Assembly: GCA_900551665.1 (NCBI GenBank)
Contig: URWW01000038.1
Span: 1 to 15,710, forward strand
Direction of reading: 5' to 3'
DNA length: 15,710 nt
Source of the DNA: an uncultured Collinsella sp.
GTDB taxonomy: Bacteria > Actinomycetota > Coriobacteriia > Coriobacteriales > Coriobacteriaceae
Below, one piece after another: positions 13,186 through 15,710 of this stretch (the stretch's first letter is position 1; each line of letters begins with the position of its first letter). The position numbers and the translations under genes are program-made. Under the pieces are notes generated by a model. That model saw only the letters and a list, made by a program, of their open reading frames with translations, was not told where the DNA came from and ran no database searches.

Positions 13186-14262
13186 CTAGATGAACAGCAG
13201 GAAGAGCTTGGCCATGCAGAAGCTGATGAGGCCGCAGCCCGGGAAGGTGAAGATCCAGGTCAGGAGCATATCCTTGACCACGCCGAAGTTGATGGCGGAG
13301 ATGCGCTTCACCGCACCCACGCCCATGATGGCCGTGGTCTTGACGTGCGTGGTGGAAACCGGGATGCCAGTGAGGGTCGCGAGCAGCAGACACAGGGAGC
13401 TGGAGAGGTCGGCGGAGAAACCCTGGTACTTCTCAAGCTTCACCATATCCATGCCCACGGACTTGATGATCTTCTCGCCGCCCACGGACGTGCCGACACC
13501 CATGACAACGGAGCACAGCAGCATAAGCCACACGGGGATGATCATGTTCTCGACGGAGGATTGGCCGTTGCAGAAAGCCACGCCCAGGAACAGGACGCCG
13601 ATGAACTTCTGGCCGTCCTGCGCGCCGTGCATGAAGCTCATGCCAGCGGCGCCGGCAATCTGCGCCCAACGGAAAAACGTGTTGGATTTACGCCTGTCGG
13701 TGTTGGCGAATAGGAGGGTGACGATCTTGCATACGCCCCAGCCGGCGGCGAAGCCCAGGCCGAGGGAGAGGACGAGTCCGTAGAGGACCTTGACCCACTC
13801 GTTCATGTTGACGCCATCGGCACCGCCCAGGGCGATGGCCGCGCCGGTGAGTCCGGCGATGAGGCTGTGGCTCTCACTCGTGGGGATGCCGAAAACGCTT
13901 GCTCCCACGGAGTACACGACGATCGAGAAGAGCGCCGCGCACAGGGCGATTAGGGCGATCTGTGTGTTCGAGCCGAAGTCGACCATGTTGGAGATGGTCG
14001 AGGCGACGCTCGCGTTGATGTGCGTCATGATGAAGACGCCCAGGAAGTTGAAGATCGCGCTCATGATGATAGCGGCCTTGGGCGGCAGGCAACGCGTGGT
14101 CACGCACGTGGCGATTGCGTTTGGCGCGTCGGTCCAGCCGTTGACGAAGATGACGCCCAGCGTGAGCAAGACGGTCATGGCAAGTATTGGATTGGAAAAG
14201 ACTTGCGCAATGAAATAGGAGAAGGATACGTCCACTGATACCACATTCCCATACCGGCGCAT
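13186..14262 (-). CDS. pit: Inorganic phosphate transporter, PiT family
   Basis: Multi-pass membrane permease for low-affinity, ion-coupled phosphate uptake. The product is 358 aa with about ten hydrophobic segments. The two PiT half-signatures are visible: GWTDAPNAIATCVTTRCLPP (from residue 42) and HGAQDGQKFIGV near the middle. The motifs IPTSESHSLIAGLTGAA and IPVSTTHVKTTAIMGVG are the paired P-S-S/T-x-H elements of the two halves. The first half reads GWTD where many relatives have GxND. The start is uncertain: ATG 14262 has only a distant GGAGGG about 19 bases upstream, while an in-frame GTG ten codons in (14235) is possible. DUF47 follows 47 bp later. A candidate promoter with CTTA repeats lies upstream. 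Na+ or H+ coupling cannot be read from the sequence. Confidence 0.92.
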   Translation of the reverse strand: MRRYGNVVSVDVSFSYFIAQVFSNPILAMTVLLTLGVIFVNGWTDAPNAIATCVTTRCLPPKAAIIMSAIFNFLGVFIMTHINASVASTISNMVDFGSNTQIALIALCAALFSIVVYSVGASVFGIPTSESHSLIAGLTGAAIALGGADGVNMNEWVKVLYGLVLSLGLGFAAGWGVCKIVTLLFANTDRRKSNTFFRWAQIAGAAGMSFMHGAQDGQKFIGVLFLGVAFCNGQSSVENMIIPVWLMLLCSVVMGVGTSVGGEKIIKSVGMDMVKLEKYQGFSADLSSSLCLLLATLTGIPVSTTHVKTTAIMGVGAVKRISAINFGVVKDMLLTWIFTFPGCGLISFCMAKLFLLFI

Positions 14263-14289
14263 GACAGCGCCTATTTACACAGCCCTCCT

Positions 14290-14323
14290 ATTGTATACCT
14301 TACGCAATGCTTACCAGGGCTTA
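14290..14323 (-). promoter_or_regulatory. Candidate PhoP-type promoter of pit
   Basis: On the minus strand a -10 TACAAT (14295-14290) is preceded by three TAAG units (plus-strand CTTA at 14299, 14310 and 14320), spaced 11 and 10 bases. No normal -35 is present; the repeats occupy its place. This is the layout of activator-dependent promoters bound by PhoB/PhoP-type regulators. The repeats are visible; the regulator is inferred. Confidence 0.35.
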
Positions 14324-14416
14324 ACGTCGGAATGCTTTGTAATGGTCGTGTAAGGTTTGACAAGAGGGAGACGGGTGTCCGGTCCGTGTGCGTCTATTGC
14401 ATTGTTGGATGATCAA

Positions 14417-14785
<369 letters not shown>

Positions 14786-14791
14786 AGAGGT

Positions 14792-14797
14792 ATTGTA
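14792..14797 (-). promoter_or_regulatory. -10 box of rnpB
   Basis: TACAAT on the minus strand, seven bases before the estimated RNA 5' end. The matching -35 position (about 14814-14820) falls inside the left arm of the neighbouring inverted repeat and is a poor match to TTGACA. Confidence 0.5.
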
Positions 14798-14810
14798 CCA
14801 TGTGGCCGGA

Positions 14811-14934
14811 GGTCTTGCGAGCGGACGGGGCTTCACCCGTGCTCAAACAGTCCTGGGCTCGCGCGAAGGCCCCACGGGGCCTTCGGCTCGTGCGGAAGCT
14901 GCGCGCGGATGAAGCCCCGTCCGCTCGCAAGACC
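14811..14934. repeat. 124-bp inverted-repeat element
   Basis: The perfect 25-base terminal arms (14811-14835 and 14910-14934; the left begins GGTCTTGCGAGCGGACGGGG) stop sharply at both ends. Pairing continues inward after one mismatch (CCGTGC with GCGCGG, including a wobble). Inside is a second perfect hairpin, CGAAGGCCCC-AC-GGGGCCTTCG (14864-14885). It has no open frame of its own, no visible target-site duplication and no T-run. It lies between divergently transcribed rnpB and yigZ, so it is not a shared terminator. It may be a MITE/REP-like dispersed element or a structured regulatory region. Confidence 0.85.
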
Positions 14935-15016
14935 AAACGATCTCGGTGCAATACCGGGACTGCATTATGTTGTTGGCACGTGGCCCTTGCCGATGTGGGC
15001 CCGGTTGTGAGGGGTT

Positions 15017-15655
15017 ATGGCTGATTCGTATTTCACGGTTCGTTCCGGCGCCGAGGTGTCGGGGGAGTTCGAGGACCGCAAGAGCCGGTTCATCGCCCAA
15101 CTCGTGCATGTCGAGTCAGTGGATGAGGCTCAGGCGCATCAGGCGGCTATGCGGTCGAGGCATTACGACGCTCGGCACAATGTGCCCGCGTTCATCTTGG
15201 TGGACGGCACCGAGCGTGCAAGCGATGACGGGGAACCGCAGCGTACGAGCGGGATGCCGACGCTCGAGGTGCTGCGCGGTGCCGGGCTCAAGGATGTGTG
15301 CTGTGTGACCACGCGCTATTTCGGCGGAACGCTGCTCGGGCCGGGTGGCCTCGTGCGTGCGTATACGGTGGCGGCGCAGGCGGCCGTCGAGGCCGCGCGC
15401 GCGGCAGGCGATATCGTCGAGATGACAAGCGTGGTGAATGTGGACGTCCCGGTGGCGTATCCCCTCTACGAGCAGGTGGTCCGTATGATCGCCGATACCG
15501 GGGGCAAGATCGCCGGCACCGATTACACCGATCGGGTGCTGATTCACGCAATATATCGCGAAGGGGAGCACGAGGCCCTGCGTCCGCTGCTCACCGAGCT
15601 CATGGCCGGCAAGGAGGTTGTCGAGGTCGGGAAGGCGCATTTCGACGAGTTCTAG
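15017..15655 (+). CDS. yigZ: YigZ/IMPACT family protein
   Basis: Conserved two-domain cytosolic protein related to eukaryotic IMPACT; the bacterial role is not firmly known, with links to translation or ribosome-associated functions. The ATG has GAGGGG (15009-15014) close upstream, and the product is 212 aa, the family's usual length. The N-terminal UPF0029 domain is clear: EFEDRKSRFIAQL, RHNVPAFIL, the signature SDDGEPQRTSGMPTLEVL and TTRYFGGTLLGPGGLVRAY. The C-terminal ferredoxin-like DUF1949 domain runs from about residue 140 (VNVDVPVAYPLYEQVVRMI) to the end. It stands alone, divergent from rnpB. The 55 bases after it hold a GC-rich palindromic tail (TCGGGCCCGGA) that may begin a terminator cut by the window end. 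Confidence 0.93.
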   Translation: MADSYFTVRSGAEVSGEFEDRKSRFIAQLVHVESVDEAQAHQAAMRSRHYDARHNVPAFILVDGTERASDDGEPQRTSGMPTLEVLRGAGLKDVCCVTTRYFGGTLLGPGGLVRAYTVAAQAAVEAARAAGDIVEMTSVVNVDVPVAYPLYEQVVRMIADTGGKIAGTDYTDRVLIHAIYREGEHEALRPLLTELMAGKEVVEVGKAHFDEF

Positions 15656-15710
15656 GCGCCTGAGTCGCCCCGGTGTGTGATTGCAACGGAATCGGGCCCG
15701 GACCGAGGCG

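Overview
The window is about 63-65% G+C by eye and reads as core chromosome of a high-GC Gram-positive. FtsQ is followed directly by FtsZ with no FtsA. SepF, YggT and DivIVA lie downstream. This is the division-gene set of Actinobacteria, and the protein style and gene order fit Coriobacteriia, probably a Collinsella-like genus. That genus-level guess is inference, not a database result.

Layout, left to right. (1) 1-2588: the end of the division/cell-wall cluster, with a partial ftsQ with a Lys/Ala/Pro-rich cytoplasmic tail, a 232-bp regulatory gap, ftsZ and its terminator. (2) 2589-3027: a repeat-rich non-coding stretch with two related stem-loops and GC-rich short repeats. (3) 3028-3816: pgeF (laccase-domain YfiH/YlmD). 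(4) 3969-9441: a complete high-affinity phosphate operon, phoU1-pstS-pstC-pstA-pstB-phoU2, with two phoU paralogues as bookends. (5) 9591-12086: yggS, sepF, yggT and divIVA, the rest of the cluster that normally follows ftsZ and pgeF directly. (6) 12087-12514: non-coding, with two strong terminators facing each other. (7) 12515-14262, minus strand: a low-affinity PiT phosphate permease followed by its DUF47/PhoU-like partner. (8) 14417-14785, minus strand: RNase P RNA. (9) 14811-14934: a sharp 124-bp inverted-repeat element between rnpB and the next gene. (10) 15017-15655: yigZ/IMPACT family.

How the genes work together. FtsQ, FtsZ, SepF and DivIVA (with YggT) assemble and position the septum; SepF probably replaces FtsA as the FtsZ membrane anchor. 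PgeF and YggS are the usual fellow travellers of this cluster. PstS captures phosphate, PstC/PstA form the channel, PstB powers it, and the PhoU proteins restrain it and signal. PiT plus DUF47 gives a second, ion-coupled route.

I found no evidence of a new defence, mobile or biosynthetic system. The interesting points are: the phosphate operon sits inside the ftsZ-sepF cluster; the duplicated PhoU halves have diverged unevenly; FtsZ and DivIVA share a short C-terminal peptide; there is a clean dyad over the likely ftsZ promoter and possible PhoP-type direct repeats upstream of pit; and there are two non-coding inverted-repeat elements that may be dispersed repeats.
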